Shown: in pieces, positions 8,571 to 17,705 of the stretch | Layout of the letters: each line of letters opens with the position of its first letter | How positions within the stretch are numbered: position 1 is the stretch's first letter | Assembly (NCBI RefSeq): GCF_937951745.1 | Contig: NZ_CALFBQ010000003.1 | Location: forward strand, 1 to 64,000 | Direction: 5' to 3' | DNA length: 64,000 nucleotides | Source: an uncultured Chloroflexus sp. | GTDB lineage: Bacteria; Chloroflexota; Chloroflexia; Chloroflexales; Chloroflexaceae | Notes under the pieces: generated by a model | Database searches by the model: none | What the model was told of the DNA's origin: nothing | What the model saw: only the letters and a program-made list of their open reading frames with translations | Translations under genes and position numbers: made by a program

Positions 8571-9068
8571 ATGCTCAGCGAAAAGATTCAGCAGGCGCTG
8601 AACCGGCAAATTACGTATGAGTATGCCGCTTCCTACACGTATCTCGCGATGGCGGCTTACTTCGAGTCGCGCTCACTACCCGGTTTTGCGCACTGGTTTC
8701 GAGTGCAGAGCGAAGAAGAGCGCGCGCATGCATTGCGCTTTTTCGATTACGTGAATGATCGTGGCGGTCGCGTCTATCTCGGAGCAATTGATGAGCCGCA
8801 GAATGAGTTCGCTTCGCCGCTTGACGCCTTCGAGCAAGCGTTGGTCCACGAGCAGCGGGTAACTGCTGCGATCCACGCCATTTACACCTTGGCAGCCCAA
8901 GAGAATGACTATGCAACGATGAGCATGCTCAAGTGGTTTATTGATGAGCAGGTTGAAGAAGAGAAGAGTGCCGATGAGATTATCCAGCACCTCAAACTGA
9001 TCAGCAACGATGGTGTTGGCCTGTTCATACTTGATCGCAAACTGGGCGAGCGCACAGGAGACAAATAA
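8571..9068 (+). CDS. ftn: Bacterial non-heme ferritin
   Basis: Iron-storage subunit that oxidises Fe(II) and stores it in a 24-mer shell. The 165-aa product has all ferroxidase-centre residues at the E. coli FtnA spacing: Glu17, Glu50, His53, Glu94 and Gln127. The four-helix bundle is complete. The ATG at 8571 follows AAGGAG with good spacing, behind a clear promoter. It is a single-gene unit. Confidence 0.93.
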   Translation: MLSEKIQQALNRQITYEYAASYTYLAMAAYFESRSLPGFAHWFRVQSEEERAHALRFFDYVNDRGGRVYLGAIDEPQNEFASPLDAFEQALVHEQRVTAAIHAIYTLAAQENDYATMSMLKWFIDEQVEEEKSADEIIQHLKLISNDGVGLFILDRKLGERTGDK

Positions 9069-9126
9069 TTGTTATACGGTCATCTTACCTACGACCGTCA
9101 CCTCAACCATTCCCTATACGAGCAGG

Positions 9127-9212
9127 TGGCAAACGGCATCCTTTGCCACGTGCCTTCTGGTGTGCGGTAGGGGGCACACGGTCGGGTGCCCCGACAGTGG
9201 GTGTCCTACTGT
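9127..9212 (+). other. Cluster of four consecutive small stem-loops
   Basis: Between the ferritin gene and puhE, four adjacent hairpins can be drawn: TGGCAAA/TTTGCCA (9127-9133/9142-9148), GTGTGC/GCACAC (9160-9165/9174-9179), GTCGGG/CCCGAC (9181-9186/9190-9195) and ACAGT/ACTGT (9194-9198/9208-9212). They could form a structured 3' UTR or small RNA. No poly-T tail follows. Confidence 0.35.
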
Positions 9213-9249
9213 TAGATGACCCGACGTTACTTACCGCTCTGTCCGACTC

Positions 9250-9278
9250 TTCACGAACTGCTGCACTTCGTGTACAAT
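9250..9278 (+). promoter_or_regulatory. Candidate promoter for puhE
   Basis: TTCACG (9250-9255), 17 bp, TACAAT (9273-9278), 38 nt before the start codon. The -10 is good; the -35 is weak. Confidence 0.4.
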
Positions 9279-9315
9279 TATGACATTAGTGCAAAAGTGG
9301 GTAGAAAGCTAGGCT

Positions 9316-10080
9316 ATGAATTGGATGGAGATCGCCTTCTACTATCTGTTGCCGCTCTTCACGGTCGTCACGTTGTGGCTAGGCCTGACCTTCGGCCTGA
9401 TCTGGCTGAACCGATGCGGGCAACGGGTAGCGGGTTGGGCGGTGTTCCTCAGCTTGCCGCTACTCATCTTTGCGCACAGTGAATTGTTGGTAACGCGCCA
9501 CGATCTGAGCGTAGTGGGTGCATATCGCGCGTTTACTGCCGGGCTGCTGGTATGGGCATGGCACGAGCTAGCTTTCTACAGCGGCATACTGGCCGGGCCG
9601 CGCCGGCTACCTTGCCCGCCCGAAGCGCGTGGCGTGCAGCGCTTCTTCTACGCCCTCGGCACCCACTTCTACCACCAACTTGCCTTCGTGCTTGAAATGG
9701 GTTTACTGATTTGGCTATTGCAAGATGCCAGCCATTGGCTTGGCCCGCTCACCTTTGGGCTAAGCTGGGCCTTGCAGCAGAGCGCGAAACTGAACGTTCT
9801 GTACGGGGTACGTGCGCTGCAAGTCGAACTCTTTCCGGCTCACCTTGCCTTTCTCGCCAGCTACTGGCGGCCCGGCCCGCCGAGTGCGTTTTTCCGCCCA
9901 AGTGTTTCGGTCGCCACCTTGCTGGCGATTATGCTTTGGTTTAGCATTAGCGCCCATCTCGGCGATCCGGCGGCCATTCGTTTGGCCCTCCTAGCTAGCC
10001 TTTTTACCCTTGGCGCCCTCGAACACTGGTTGCTCCTGCTTCCCGCCCCTGCTCCTGCCACCGCTCCGGCTACCGATTAA
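9316..10080 (+). CDS. puhE: Putative photosynthetic complex assembly protein PuhE (DUF3623)
   Basis: A 254-aa multi-pass membrane protein. The family occurs in phototrophs, where it helps assemble the reaction-centre/antenna complex. The supporting segments are AWHELAFYSGILAGPRR in the middle and QQSAKLNVLYGVRAL followed by LFPAHLAFLASYW toward the C-terminus, which match the conserved core of DUF3623. About seven hydrophobic spans are visible, and the C-terminus is an Ala/Pro-rich tail. The start at ATG 9316 follows AAAGCTAGG. It stands alone between ferritin and an acyl-CoA synthetase, not in a puh or pufLM operon. Confidence 0.75.
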   Translation: MNWMEIAFYYLLPLFTVVTLWLGLTFGLIWLNRCGQRVAGWAVFLSLPLLIFAHSELLVTRHDLSVVGAYRAFTAGLLVWAWHELAFYSGILAGPRRLPCPPEARGVQRFFYALGTHFYHQLAFVLEMGLLIWLLQDASHWLGPLTFGLSWALQQSAKLNVLYGVRALQVELFPAHLAFLASYWRPGPPSAFFRPSVSVATLLAIMLWFSISAHLGDPAAIRLALLASLFTLGALEHWLLLLPAPAPATAPATD

Positions 10081-10290
10081 CCACGCGGTGCAGCCGCGCT
10101 TGTAACCTTGCGTGCTACTCTGCATGCAGGGAGCGGCATGCTCCTTGGTCGTGTGTGCGATCCGTTAGGGATTACCGGCAATCCCGCCAACTTCTCCGCC
10201 GCCGGTCGCATACTCGTCTGCATGACAACAATTCACAATCGTCATATCTGCGCACCCTTGCATCATTGCGATAGTTGCGCGAAACATCGC

Positions 10291-10319
10291 TTGTCGCAAC
10301 GTCGTGTATCGGTTATGAT
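10291..10319 (+). promoter_or_regulatory. Promoter of the acyl-CoA synthetase operon
   Basis: TTGTCG (10291-10296) and TATGAT (10314-10319) are 17 bp apart, 37 nt upstream of the start codon. Confidence 0.55.
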
Positions 10320-10355
10320 GAAGGGGCAAGGTGTGCGAAAAGGAGCACCCACACT

Positions 10356-12446
10356 ATGTTAGAGGCCATTTTCGCCCCCCAATCAGTGGCCGTGCTGGGC
10401 GCGTCGCCTGAACCGGCGCGTTTGGGCCATCGTGTGCTGAAAAATATTATTGATCACGGCTATCAAGGTCGGATCTATCCAATCCATCCGCGTGCTCCCG
10501 AAGTGCTGGGCTTGCGCGCCTATCGCTCGGTGCTCGATGTGCCTGATCCAATCGATCTGGCGGTCATTGTCATCCCCTCCCAACACGTTAACGCTGCGGT
10601 TGATGAGTGTGGCCGCAAAGGGATTCGTGGCTTGGTGGTAATTACTGCCGGCTTCAAAGAGGTCGGCGGCGCCGGGCGCGAACTCGAGCGCGAGTTGTTG
10701 ACGACGGTGCGTCGCTATGGCATGCGCATGATCGGCCCCAATTCGCTCGGCATTATCGATACGATCAGCCAGCTCAATGCCTCGTTCGCGAATGCGATGC
10801 CGTTGCCCGGTAATATTGCGCTCATGTCGCAATCAGGCGCGATCTGCACGGCGATTCTCGATTGGAGCTATCAGCAAGGCATCGGCTTTTCCCGCTTCGT
10901 CAGTCTAGGGAATAAGGCCGATGTTGACGAGGTGGCGCTGCTTGAGGCGTGGAATCGCGATGAGCACAGCAAGGTGATTTTGGCCTATTTGGAAGCGATC
11001 GATGACGGCCCCGGCTTTATTCGCGTTGCGCGCGAGGTGACCAAGTGTACGCCGGTGGTGGCGATCAAGAGTGGTACCACCGCTGCCGGTACGCGGGCCG
11101 CGTCATCACATACCGGTTCGCTAGCTGGTTCTGAAACTGCCTACGAAGCGGCATTCGCCCAAAGCGGTATCTTGCGCGCTCGGACCATGAATGAGTTGTT
11201 CGATCTAGCCCTCGTTTTTGCCTATCAGCCAATGATTCGTGGCAATCGGGTGGCGATTGTAACGAATGCTGGTGGTCCCGGGATTATTGCGACTGATGCG
11301 GTCGAACGGAGTGGACTAGCGATGGCTGAGTTTACCTCAGAAACCATCCGTCGCTTGCAAGAGAAGTTGCCGCCCAATGCTAATTTCTTTAATCCGATCG
11401 ACGTCATTGGTGATGCGACGCCTGATCGGTATGCATGGGCAATCGAGACAGCGCTTGCCGATCCGAATGTCGATGGGTTGATTGTGCTGTTTACGCCCCA
11501 AGCCGTCTCTGACCCCTTGGTGACGGCGCGGCTGATTATCGATCTGAGTAGGCAGACCGATAAGCCGGTGGTGACCAGCTTTATGGGTGGAGTGAGTCTT
11601 GGTGAAGCGGTGCGTGCGCTCAATGAGGCGCATATTCCGAATTACCCCTTCCCCGAACGCGCCGTCCAATCGTTGGCAGCCATGTATCGCCAATCACTCT
11701 GGCAACAACGTCCGGCCCCCACCTATCGCCATTTTGACGTTGATCGCGATCGCGTGGCACAATTATTTGCTAAGGTGCGCGCGGCTGGCCGGGTCGAGTT
11801 GGGCGAGGTTGAGGCGCGCCAAGTCATAGAGGCGTATGGGATGCGGTTGCCTAAGAGCCAATTGGCCCATACCCCGGAAGAGGCGGTCGCGATTGCCAAT
11901 GAGTTTGGCTATCCGGTGGTCATGAAGATTTCCAGCCCTGATATTCTCCACAAGAGCGATATTGGCGGCGTCCGGGTCGGTCTTGGCGATGCCACGGCGG
12001 TGCGCGATGCCTTTGAGCTGATCGAGTACCGCGCGCGCAAATATGTTCCTTCGGCGCGCATCTGGGGTATTCTCGTCCAAGAGATGGTGCGCAAAGGCCG
12101 TGAAGTCTTGGTCGGTGTCAGCCGCGATCCGCAGTTTGGGCCGTTGATCGCGGTGGGAATGGGAGGCATCTATGTCGAGGTCTTGAAAGATGTTGCCTTC
12201 CGCCTCGCGCCGCTCAGCGTTGAAGAGGTGCGCGAGCAGATTCGTTCAATCCGCGCGTACCCACTCTTGCGCGGCGTGCGTGGCGAACCGCCTGCCGACA
12301 TCGCTGCCATCGAAGAGACGGTACTGCGGGTCAGCCAATTGGTCACCGACTTCCCAGAAATTGTCGAGATGGATATTAATCCGCTCGTCGTTCATCACGA
12401 AGGCGAGGGCGCGATCGTCCTCGATGCCCGGATCATCCTCAACTAA
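10356..12446 (+). CDS. ADP-forming acetate/acyl-CoA synthetase, fused alpha-beta
   Basis: Interconverts acyl-CoA + ADP + Pi with free acid + CoA + ATP. The 696-aa protein has an N-terminal CoA-binding Rossmann domain (SVAVLGASPEPARLG, residues ~10-25) and two succinyl-CoA-ligase-like domains. The MSQSGAI loop and a SSHTGSLAGSE segment carry the phosphohistidine. A C-terminal ATP-grasp domain (from ~480, with GYPVVMKISSPDILHKSDIG) completes it. I chose the ATG at 10356 because AAAAGGAG precedes it. It starts a run of same-strand genes; the next begins 12 bp after its stop. Confidence 0.88.
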   Translation: MLEAIFAPQSVAVLGASPEPARLGHRVLKNIIDHGYQGRIYPIHPRAPEVLGLRAYRSVLDVPDPIDLAVIVIPSQHVNAAVDECGRKGIRGLVVITAGFKEVGGAGRELERELLTTVRRYGMRMIGPNSLGIIDTISQLNASFANAMPLPGNIALMSQSGAICTAILDWSYQQGIGFSRFVSLGNKADVDEVALLEAWNRDEHSKVILAYLEAIDDGPGFIRVAREVTKCTPVVAIKSGTTAAGTRAASSHTGSLAGSETAYEAAFAQSGILRARTMNELFDLALVFAYQPMIRGNRVAIVTNAGGPGIIATDAVERSGLAMAEFTSETIRRLQEKLPPNANFFNPIDVIGDATPDRYAWAIETALADPNVDGLIVLFTPQAVSDPLVTARLIIDLSRQTDKPVVTSFMGGVSLGEAVRALNEAHIPNYPFPERAVQSLAAMYRQSLWQQRPAPTYRHFDVDRDRVAQLFAKVRAAGRVELGEVEARQVIEAYGMRLPKSQLAHTPEEAVAIANEFGYPVVMKISSPDILHKSDIGGVRVGLGDATAVRDAFELIEYRARKYVPSARIWGILVQEMVRKGREVLVGVSRDPQFGPLIAVGMGGIYVEVLKDVAFRLAPLSVEEVREQIRSIRAYPLLRGVRGEPPADIAAIEETVLRVSQLVTDFPEIVEMDINPLVVHHEGEGAIVLDARIILN

Positions 12447-12458
12447 GTGGAGGCAATG

Positions 12459-13529
12459 ATGGCAACTTTGTATGTCGCCTCAACCGAAACCTACGTCGGC
12501 AAGAGCGCGGTCTGTGTCGGTTTGCTGCGCCGTATGCAGCAAGACGGCTTCCGCGTTGGGTATATGAAGCCGGTCAGCGTTTCGGTGACGCACACGCCCG
12601 ATGCGGTGCTCGATGAAGATGCCGCCTTTATCCGCCAGACGATTGGCCTTGATGCACCAATGGAGCAGGTCGCGCCGGTGTTGATTACACCGGGGGTGAT
12701 TGAGTCGATCCTGCGCGGGCAGCCCCATTCGTTCGCCAAGACGCTGCGCGACGCTTATCTGGCGGTGTCGCGCCAGAAGGATGTGATGGTGCTTGAAGGC
12801 ACCAATACGTGGGCCGAGGGGGCGCTAGTTGATCTGACTGCCGATCAGGTGACTGATATGCTCCAAGCTCCCGGCTTACTCGTGTGCCGCTATACCTCTA
12901 CCTTGTCGGTTGATACGATCTTGAGCGTGCAACGCTATGTCGGCGATCGCTTGCTTGGCGTGCTGATCAATCAGGTCGAAGAGCCGCACCGCGAGTTTGT
13001 CCGTAATCGCGTTACGCCCTTCCTCGAAGGGCGAGGCATTCCGGTGTTCGGGATTATGCCACGTGATCGGCTCTTATCTGGGGTGAGCGTCAACGAATTG
13101 GCCCAACATTTGGGCGGGCAAATTATTGGCCGGCCTGAGTGGGGCGAGAAGATGCTCGATTCGCTGATGATCGGGGCAATGGGGGCCGAAGCGAGCCTGT
13201 CGTTCTTCCGCCGCCGTGCCAACAAGGCGGTGATTACCGGTGGCGATCGCAGCGATTTGCAACTGATTGCGCTTCAGACTAGCACCAATGCGCTGGTGCT
13301 GACCGGCAATATCCGCCCGACGATGCAGGTGATGGATCGCGCCGCTGAGTTGGAGGTGCCGATTATTCTGGTGGCTGATGATACGCTCAGTACGGTTGAT
13401 CGGGCCGAGCGTCTGTTTGGCCGCGTTCGCTTTCATCAAGAAGCTAAACTGCGCCGCTTTACCGAATTGCTCGATGCCCATTTTGATTTTGACCGTTTAT
13501 ATCGCTTGCTGGGGTTGAAAATCCACTAG
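12459..13529 (+). CDS. DRTGG-domain, phosphotransacetylase-like P-loop protein
   Basis: A 356-aa protein like the N-terminal regulatory part of long phosphotransacetylases. A BioD-like nucleotide-binding domain (TETYVGKSAVCVGLL near the start, then GYMKPVS) is followed by a DRTGG domain (around 205-320, with VITGGDRSDLQLIAL). The catalytic PTA domain is absent. It is encoded directly after the ADP-forming acyl-CoA synthetase, which suggests a role in controlling acetyl-CoA/acetate metabolism. The ATG at 12459 has better spacing to GGAGG than the ATG at 12456. Confidence 0.8.
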   Translation: MATLYVASTETYVGKSAVCVGLLRRMQQDGFRVGYMKPVSVSVTHTPDAVLDEDAAFIRQTIGLDAPMEQVAPVLITPGVIESILRGQPHSFAKTLRDAYLAVSRQKDVMVLEGTNTWAEGALVDLTADQVTDMLQAPGLLVCRYTSTLSVDTILSVQRYVGDRLLGVLINQVEEPHREFVRNRVTPFLEGRGIPVFGIMPRDRLLSGVSVNELAQHLGGQIIGRPEWGEKMLDSLMIGAMGAEASLSFFRRRANKAVITGGDRSDLQLIALQTSTNALVLTGNIRPTMQVMDRAAELEVPIILVADDTLSTVDRAERLFGRVRFHQEAKLRRFTELLDAHFDFDRLYRLLGLKIH

Positions 13530-13537
13530 GATTCACT

Positions 13538-13888
13538 ATGACGACCGATCCGTTGCCCGAAAACGCTGAAGTGATTGGGCCGTTGGTGTTTGTGCCTAAT
13601 CCTGATTATCCATACCCGTTTCCGGTCGCTCGCCCGCCTCGGTTCTGGATGGAAGAGACGACCGGGCGGCTGGCCGCCGCGGTTGAACGCTATATGCAGG
13701 GTGAACCGCTGACTGCCGATCAGCTTGAGGTGATCAAGCTGTATCTCACCCAATATTTGGAACGGGCAGTAATTGAGGGGAGCGCTGACCGGAAACGGTT
13801 GCTCAGCCGGATCGACCGGCTCCGCACAACGCGCGATATCGAGCGCTTTGCCGATGAGTTGTCTGAGGTGGGTGTTGAACCGTTCTGA
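13538..13888 (+). CDS. Conserved-looking 116-aa protein of unknown function
   Basis: I do not recognise the family. The protein has a Pro-rich N-terminus ([15 protein letters not shown]) and a helical, charged C-terminal two-thirds ([20 protein letters not shown]), with no Cys and no membrane span. It starts 8 bp after the DRTGG gene and its 3' end overlaps pyrD by 17 bp, so it is very likely a real, translationally coupled member of this operon. Confidence 0.65.
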   Translation: MTTDPLPENAEVIGPLVFVPNPDYPYPFPVARPPRFWMEETTGRLAAAVERYMQGEPLTADQLEVIKLYLTQYLERAVIEGSADRKRLLSRIDRLRTTRDIERFADELSEVGVEPF

Positions 13889-14960
13889 TCTGACGATATA
13901 CCGCTTCCTGCTGCGTCCAATCTTGTTCCGGCTTGGCGGTGGCGATGCCGAGACTGCTCACGAACGTACCTTGCATCTGTTGGTGTTGCTGAGCCGTTCA
14001 CGCCTATTGTGTCGCACTCTTCAGTTGCTTGCTGCGATCCGTGATCAACGCTTATCGCGCACCGTCTTCGGGATTCATTTTCCTAATCCGGTTGGGCTAG
14101 CCGCTGGCATGGACAAAGATGGCGTGGCGTTGCCGGTATGGGCTGCACTTGGTTTTGGTTTTGTCGAGGTGGGCACTGTTACTCGTCTCCCGCAACCCGG
14201 CAATCCGCGCCCGCGCCTGTTTCGTTTGCCGGCTCGCGAGGCGCTGATTAATCGCATGGGGTTTAATAATGCCGGCGCAGCGGCCTTGGCGCAACGACTG
14301 GCAACGACGCCGGTTTCCATCCCGGTCGGCGTCTCGATCGGCAAGTCAAAGGTGACGCCGCTCGATCAGGCGATCGACGATTATCGCGCCTCGTTCCGGC
14401 TGCTCTTCCCATATGCCGCCTACGTGGCGATTAACGTCAGTTCGCCCAATACTCCCGGTCTGCGCCAATTGCAAGACGCCGCTCACTTGCACGCGCTCTT
14501 GGCCGCGTTGCAGCGCGATAATGCCGAACTGGGCCGTGCCGATCCGCGCGGGTCGCGCCCGCTGTTGGTGAAAATTGCGCCGGATCTGAGCGATGCAGCC
14601 ATCGAAGAGTTGTTGGCAGTGTGCGCCGATCACGCTGTCGCCGGTATTATTGCTACCAATACCACGACTGGGCGCAGTGGTCTTGCGGGGATTGATCCAG
14701 AGTTAGTGGCCGAGACCGGCGGCCTTAGCGGGCAACCGCTCGCCCAACGCGCCCGGCAGGTGGTACAGTTGATTGCGCGCGCCACCGGCGGCAAACTGCC
14801 GATTATCGGCGTCGGCGGTATCCATTCGCCTGATGATGCACTGCGTATGTTCGAGGCCGGCGCGAGCTTGATCCAGCTCTACACCGGCTTGGTCTATCGC
14901 GGGCCGTTGCTGCCGCGCCGGATCAATCGCGCGTTGCTAGTTGCCGGCAAGGAGCGGTGA
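13872..14960 (+). CDS. pyrD: Dihydroorotate dehydrogenase (quinone), class 2
   Basis: Oxidises dihydroorotate to orotate, with electrons going to membrane quinone. The 362-aa product has the class-2 N-terminal amphipathic extension ([18 protein letters not shown]) that docks to the membrane. It also has [10 protein letters not shown] (FMN site), NRMGFNNAG and [11 protein letters not shown] with the catalytic Ser, and a C-terminal GVGGI phosphate site. The likely start is GTG 13872, since the family N-terminus begins there; it overlaps the previous gene. It is followed by a TGATG-coupled membrane gene and then pyrF and pyrE. Confidence 0.9.
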   Translation: MLNRSDLTIYRFLLRPILFRLGGGDAETAHERTLHLLVLLSRSRLLCRTLQLLAAIRDQRLSRTVFGIHFPNPVGLAAGMDKDGVALPVWAALGFGFVEVGTVTRLPQPGNPRPRLFRLPAREALINRMGFNNAGAAALAQRLATTPVSIPVGVSIGKSKVTPLDQAIDDYRASFRLLFPYAAYVAINVSSPNTPGLRQLQDAAHLHALLAALQRDNAELGRADPRGSRPLLVKIAPDLSDAAIEELLAVCADHAVAGIIATNTTTGRSGLAGIDPELVAETGGLSGQPLAQRARQVVQLIARATGGKLPIIGVGGIHSPDDALRMFEAGASLIQLYTGLVYRGPLLPRRINRALLVAGKER

Positions 14961-15397
14961 TGAGCGGGTTTCTCGGCACAAAAGCCACCTTCGCCCAAGA
15001 TATATCATTGGTAGGCAGTATCATTGTTGCGATCACCTTTACCATTGGCGCTTATGTAGCGGTGAAAGGCTACTATGCCGCGCACCGCTGGCTGCAAACT
15101 GGCGCGGCGGCGGCCAATCTGGTGCTCGTGTTCGGGGTGATGATCCCGTCGCTGCTAGCCGTCACGCCTGATGAGAATCTCACTTTGCCGGCGGCAGCCT
15201 TTGTCGCGATGCCGGCCCATGAAGTGATTGGCACGGTCGCCATGCTCTTTGGAGTGTACGTGGTGTTAGTCGGTAATGGCTGGCTGCCGGCGCGCTGGCG
15301 CTTCGCCAATTACAAGCCGTTTATGCGGATTGCCTTTGCGCTCTATTGGGCGGCGACGGTGGTGGGGGTTGCCGTGTATCTCTTGATCCATACGTGA
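14960..15397 (+). CDS. DUF420-like membrane protein
   Basis: A 145-aa protein with four hydrophobic spans. Conserved His residues at an AHRW segment and an AHEVIG segment, and a C-terminal aromatic span ending in a YLLIHT-type motif, resemble DUF420 proteins. Those are often found near cytochrome oxidase assembly genes. Here the gene sits inside the pyrimidine cluster, coupled to pyrD by TGATG, with AAGGAGCGG as its ribosome site. A link to quinone-dependent PyrD is possible but unproven. Confidence 0.6.
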   Translation: MSGFLGTKATFAQDISLVGSIIVAITFTIGAYVAVKGYYAAHRWLQTGAAAANLVLVFGVMIPSLLAVTPDENLTLPAAAFVAMPAHEVIGTVAMLFGVYVVLVGNGWLPARWRFANYKPFMRIAFALYWAATVVGVAVYLLIHT

Positions 15398-15404
15398 ACG
15401 CATC

Positions 15405-16154
15405 ATGACGACGATGCCGTTATCTCCACGCGAACGTATTCTGGTTGCTCTCGACACGCCCGATCTCGACCGCGCGGTTGCGCTGGCTGCTCAGTTGCGC
15501 GGGCAAGTGGGTGGGTTCAAGTTGGGGTTAGAGATTTGCACAGCGATAGGCGCGCCGCAGGTGGCGGCGGCAATCGCAGCAGTCGGGGGTAGCGTGTTCC
15601 TCGATCTCAAGCTGCACGATATTCCCAATACGGTGGCCGGCGCGGTGCGCGCCGTCTGCGCGCTCGGCCCGGTGGTGCGGATGCTGACCTTACACTGCAC
15701 CGGCGGTAGCGCTATGCTGCGCGCGGCGGTCGCTGCCGCCCAGAGCATGCCGTATCGCCCCTTGCTGCTTGGCGTCACTGTTTTGACCAGCCTTGATGCG
15801 GCGGCGTTGACCGGTGAATTGCGGGTGCGGCAGGACGTTGCCGATTATGTGGTGCATCTAGCGCGGATGGCGTGCGATTGCGGTCTCGATGGTGTGGTTG
15901 CTTCGCCGCATGAAGTGGGCGCGATCCGCGCCGCTTGTCCCGATGTGCGGATTGTGACGCCGGGCATTCGCCCGCTGTGGGCTGGCGAAGGCGATCAACG
16001 GCGGGTGATGACCCCCGCTGCCGCGCTGCGGGCTGGGGCTGATTATCTGGTGATTGGCCGCCCAATTACTAGCCCGCCGGCTGCGATCGGCGATCCGTCG
16101 GCGGCGACGGCCCGAATCGTAGCTGAACTTGAACAGGATAACCTAACGTTATGA
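15405..16154 (+). CDS. pyrF: Orotidine 5'-phosphate decarboxylase
   Basis: Converts OMP to UMP. The 249-aa product carries the catalytic LDLKLHDIPNT motif (Lys and Asp network), an N-terminal VALDTPD segment and a C-terminal VTPGIRP phosphate loop. It starts 8 bp after the membrane gene and ends by overlapping the pyrE start (ATGA), so it is translationally coupled to pyrE. Confidence 0.92.
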   Translation: MTTMPLSPRERILVALDTPDLDRAVALAAQLRGQVGGFKLGLEICTAIGAPQVAAAIAAVGGSVFLDLKLHDIPNTVAGAVRAVCALGPVVRMLTLHCTGGSAMLRAAVAAAQSMPYRPLLLGVTVLTSLDAAALTGELRVRQDVADYVVHLARMACDCGLDGVVASPHEVGAIRAACPDVRIVTPGIRPLWAGEGDQRRVMTPAAALRAGADYLVIGRPITSPPAAIGDPSAATARIVAELEQDNLTL

Positions 16155-16780
16155 GCGATACCAACCTCTTGACTGTTTTGCATCAGCTGGGTGCGATTGT
16201 CACCAACGATCACATTGTCTATACCTCTGGCCGCCATGGCAGCAGCTATGTGAATAAAGACGCGCTCTATCCGCACACTGCTGCCGCTAGCATGGTCGGT
16301 GCGGCATTGGCTCGTCATTTTGCTGATGCCGGCGTCGAGACGGTGGCCGGGCCAACTGTGGGTGGGGTGATTATGGCCCAATGGACGGCGCACCACCTGT
16401 CGCAACTGAGCGGGCGCGAGGTGTTGGCAGTCTACGCTGAAGAAGAACAGGCTGAAACCGGCAAGCGGCGGGTGTTTCGCCGCGGCTACGATGCGTTAAT
16501 CGCCGGCAAACGGGTGTTGGTGGTCGAAGATGTGCTTACCACTGGCGGCTCAGCGCGGCTGGTGGTCGAGGCAGTGACGGCTGCCGGCGGGATTGTGGTC
16601 GGCGTTGGCGCACTCTGCAATCGCGGCGGTATCACGGCGCTCGATCTCGGCGCGCCGTGTCTCGTGGCGCTCACCGAACTGCCACTTGAGAGCTATCCCG
16701 CCGAGGAGTGCCCACTCTGCGCTGCCGGTATTCCGATCAATACCCGCCTCGGTAAAGGAGCGGGGTATGGACGTAAATAG
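16151..16780 (+). CDS. pyrE: Orotate phosphoribosyltransferase
   Basis: Adds PRPP to orotate to form OMP. The 209-aa product has the PRPP-binding signature VLVVEDVLTTGGSA and an N-terminal SSYVNKDALYP segment typical of the longer PyrE form. It overlaps pyrF by 4 bp, and is the last gene of the operon that begins at 10356 or at an internal promoter. No PyrR-type leader is visible in front of the cluster. Confidence 0.9.
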   Translation: MSDTNLLTVLHQLGAIVTNDHIVYTSGRHGSSYVNKDALYPHTAAASMVGAALARHFADAGVETVAGPTVGGVIMAQWTAHHLSQLSGREVLAVYAEEEQAETGKRRVFRRGYDALIAGKRVLVVEDVLTTGGSARLVVEAVTAAGGIVVGVGALCNRGGITALDLGAPCLVALTELPLESYPAEECPLCAAGIPINTRLGKGAGYGRK

Positions 16781-17005
16781 GCGAAGCGCACTCCACCTCG
16801 GGTGCCGGTCGTGCGTCAGTGCCTAGCGTGTGCTTGGTGAAGGGTGAATACCGATTTACCGGATCGCGAAGCCGTCCACAGCGTGGGCGCCGCGCCGGCG
16901 TTGGGGTCGCGGAGGCGCCATCTGCAATAGTTATCGCGAATCAGACTGCATATTCATCATGACCACTCGCTATGCAACCTACTGGAATAACCTATAGGGA
17001 GAGCA

Positions 17006-17704
17006 ATGGAATCGCTAACATACCTGTTCCGCCTAAGTACAGCCGGTCTGTTTCTCGACACCGATACGTTTCGTTCCCAGCGCGATAATCCGGCTGCCTT
17101 ACGTGATGGGTTTCTCGTTGTGCTGCTCGTGGGAATTGCGGTTGGTGTAGCTAGCTTTATCGGTAGCCTACTGACGGTCTTATCTAGCCCAGATCCACAA
17201 GCGATCTTTACGATTGTTCAGCGTGAATTAGAGCGCACTCCGTTTATCACCGAACTGCAACGCGGAAACCCTGCGTTTGATCTCACCCCAATCTTTACTC
17301 TACTCACCCAGTTCGCTGTTTTCCTTCGGTGGGGCGGATTGATTGATGCGGTCTTGACGCCGTTTCTCTATCTGTTAGGATGGCTGATCTACGGCGTAAT
17401 CGCGCATCTCGCGGCGCGATCGTTAGGTGGTGAAGGTAGCTTGGCCCAGACGCTCGGCTGCACGGCGCTAGCGAGCGGCGCGAACTGGCTGGCAGTAGTG
17501 CAAATCGTACCGTTTGCACAGGTTGCGGGCACGACGATACTCGGACTTATCGGTTGCTATCTTGGCTTGCGCGCAGCGCATAACTTACCGGCGTGGCGTG
17601 CCTTCTGGGCTGCGCTGATCGGGCCGATGGTGTTAGTTGTGTTGTTGATGCTGATCGGTTGTGGCGCATTGGCAGTGCTGGTTGCCATCGCGCAAGGGAG
17701 TTGA
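17006..17704 (+). CDS. Yip1-like multi-pass membrane protein A
   Basis: A 232-aa protein with about five hydrophobic spans, an extended loop around 70-100, and a GGEGSLAQTLGCTALAS segment. That pattern resembles bacterial YIP1-domain proteins. Function is unknown. The ATG at 17006 follows AGGGAGAGCA. The next gene begins 1 bp after the stop and encodes a protein of the same architecture, so the two may act as a pair. Confidence 0.6.
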   Translation: MESLTYLFRLSTAGLFLDTDTFRSQRDNPAALRDGFLVVLLVGIAVGVASFIGSLLTVLSSPDPQAIFTIVQRELERTPFITELQRGNPAFDLTPIFTLLTQFAVFLRWGGLIDAVLTPFLYLLGWLIYGVIAHLAARSLGGEGSLAQTLGCTALASGANWLAVVQIVPFAQVAGTTILGLIGCYLGLRAAHNLPAWRAFWAALIGPMVLVVLLMLIGCGALAVLVAIAQGS

Positions 17705-17705
17705 T

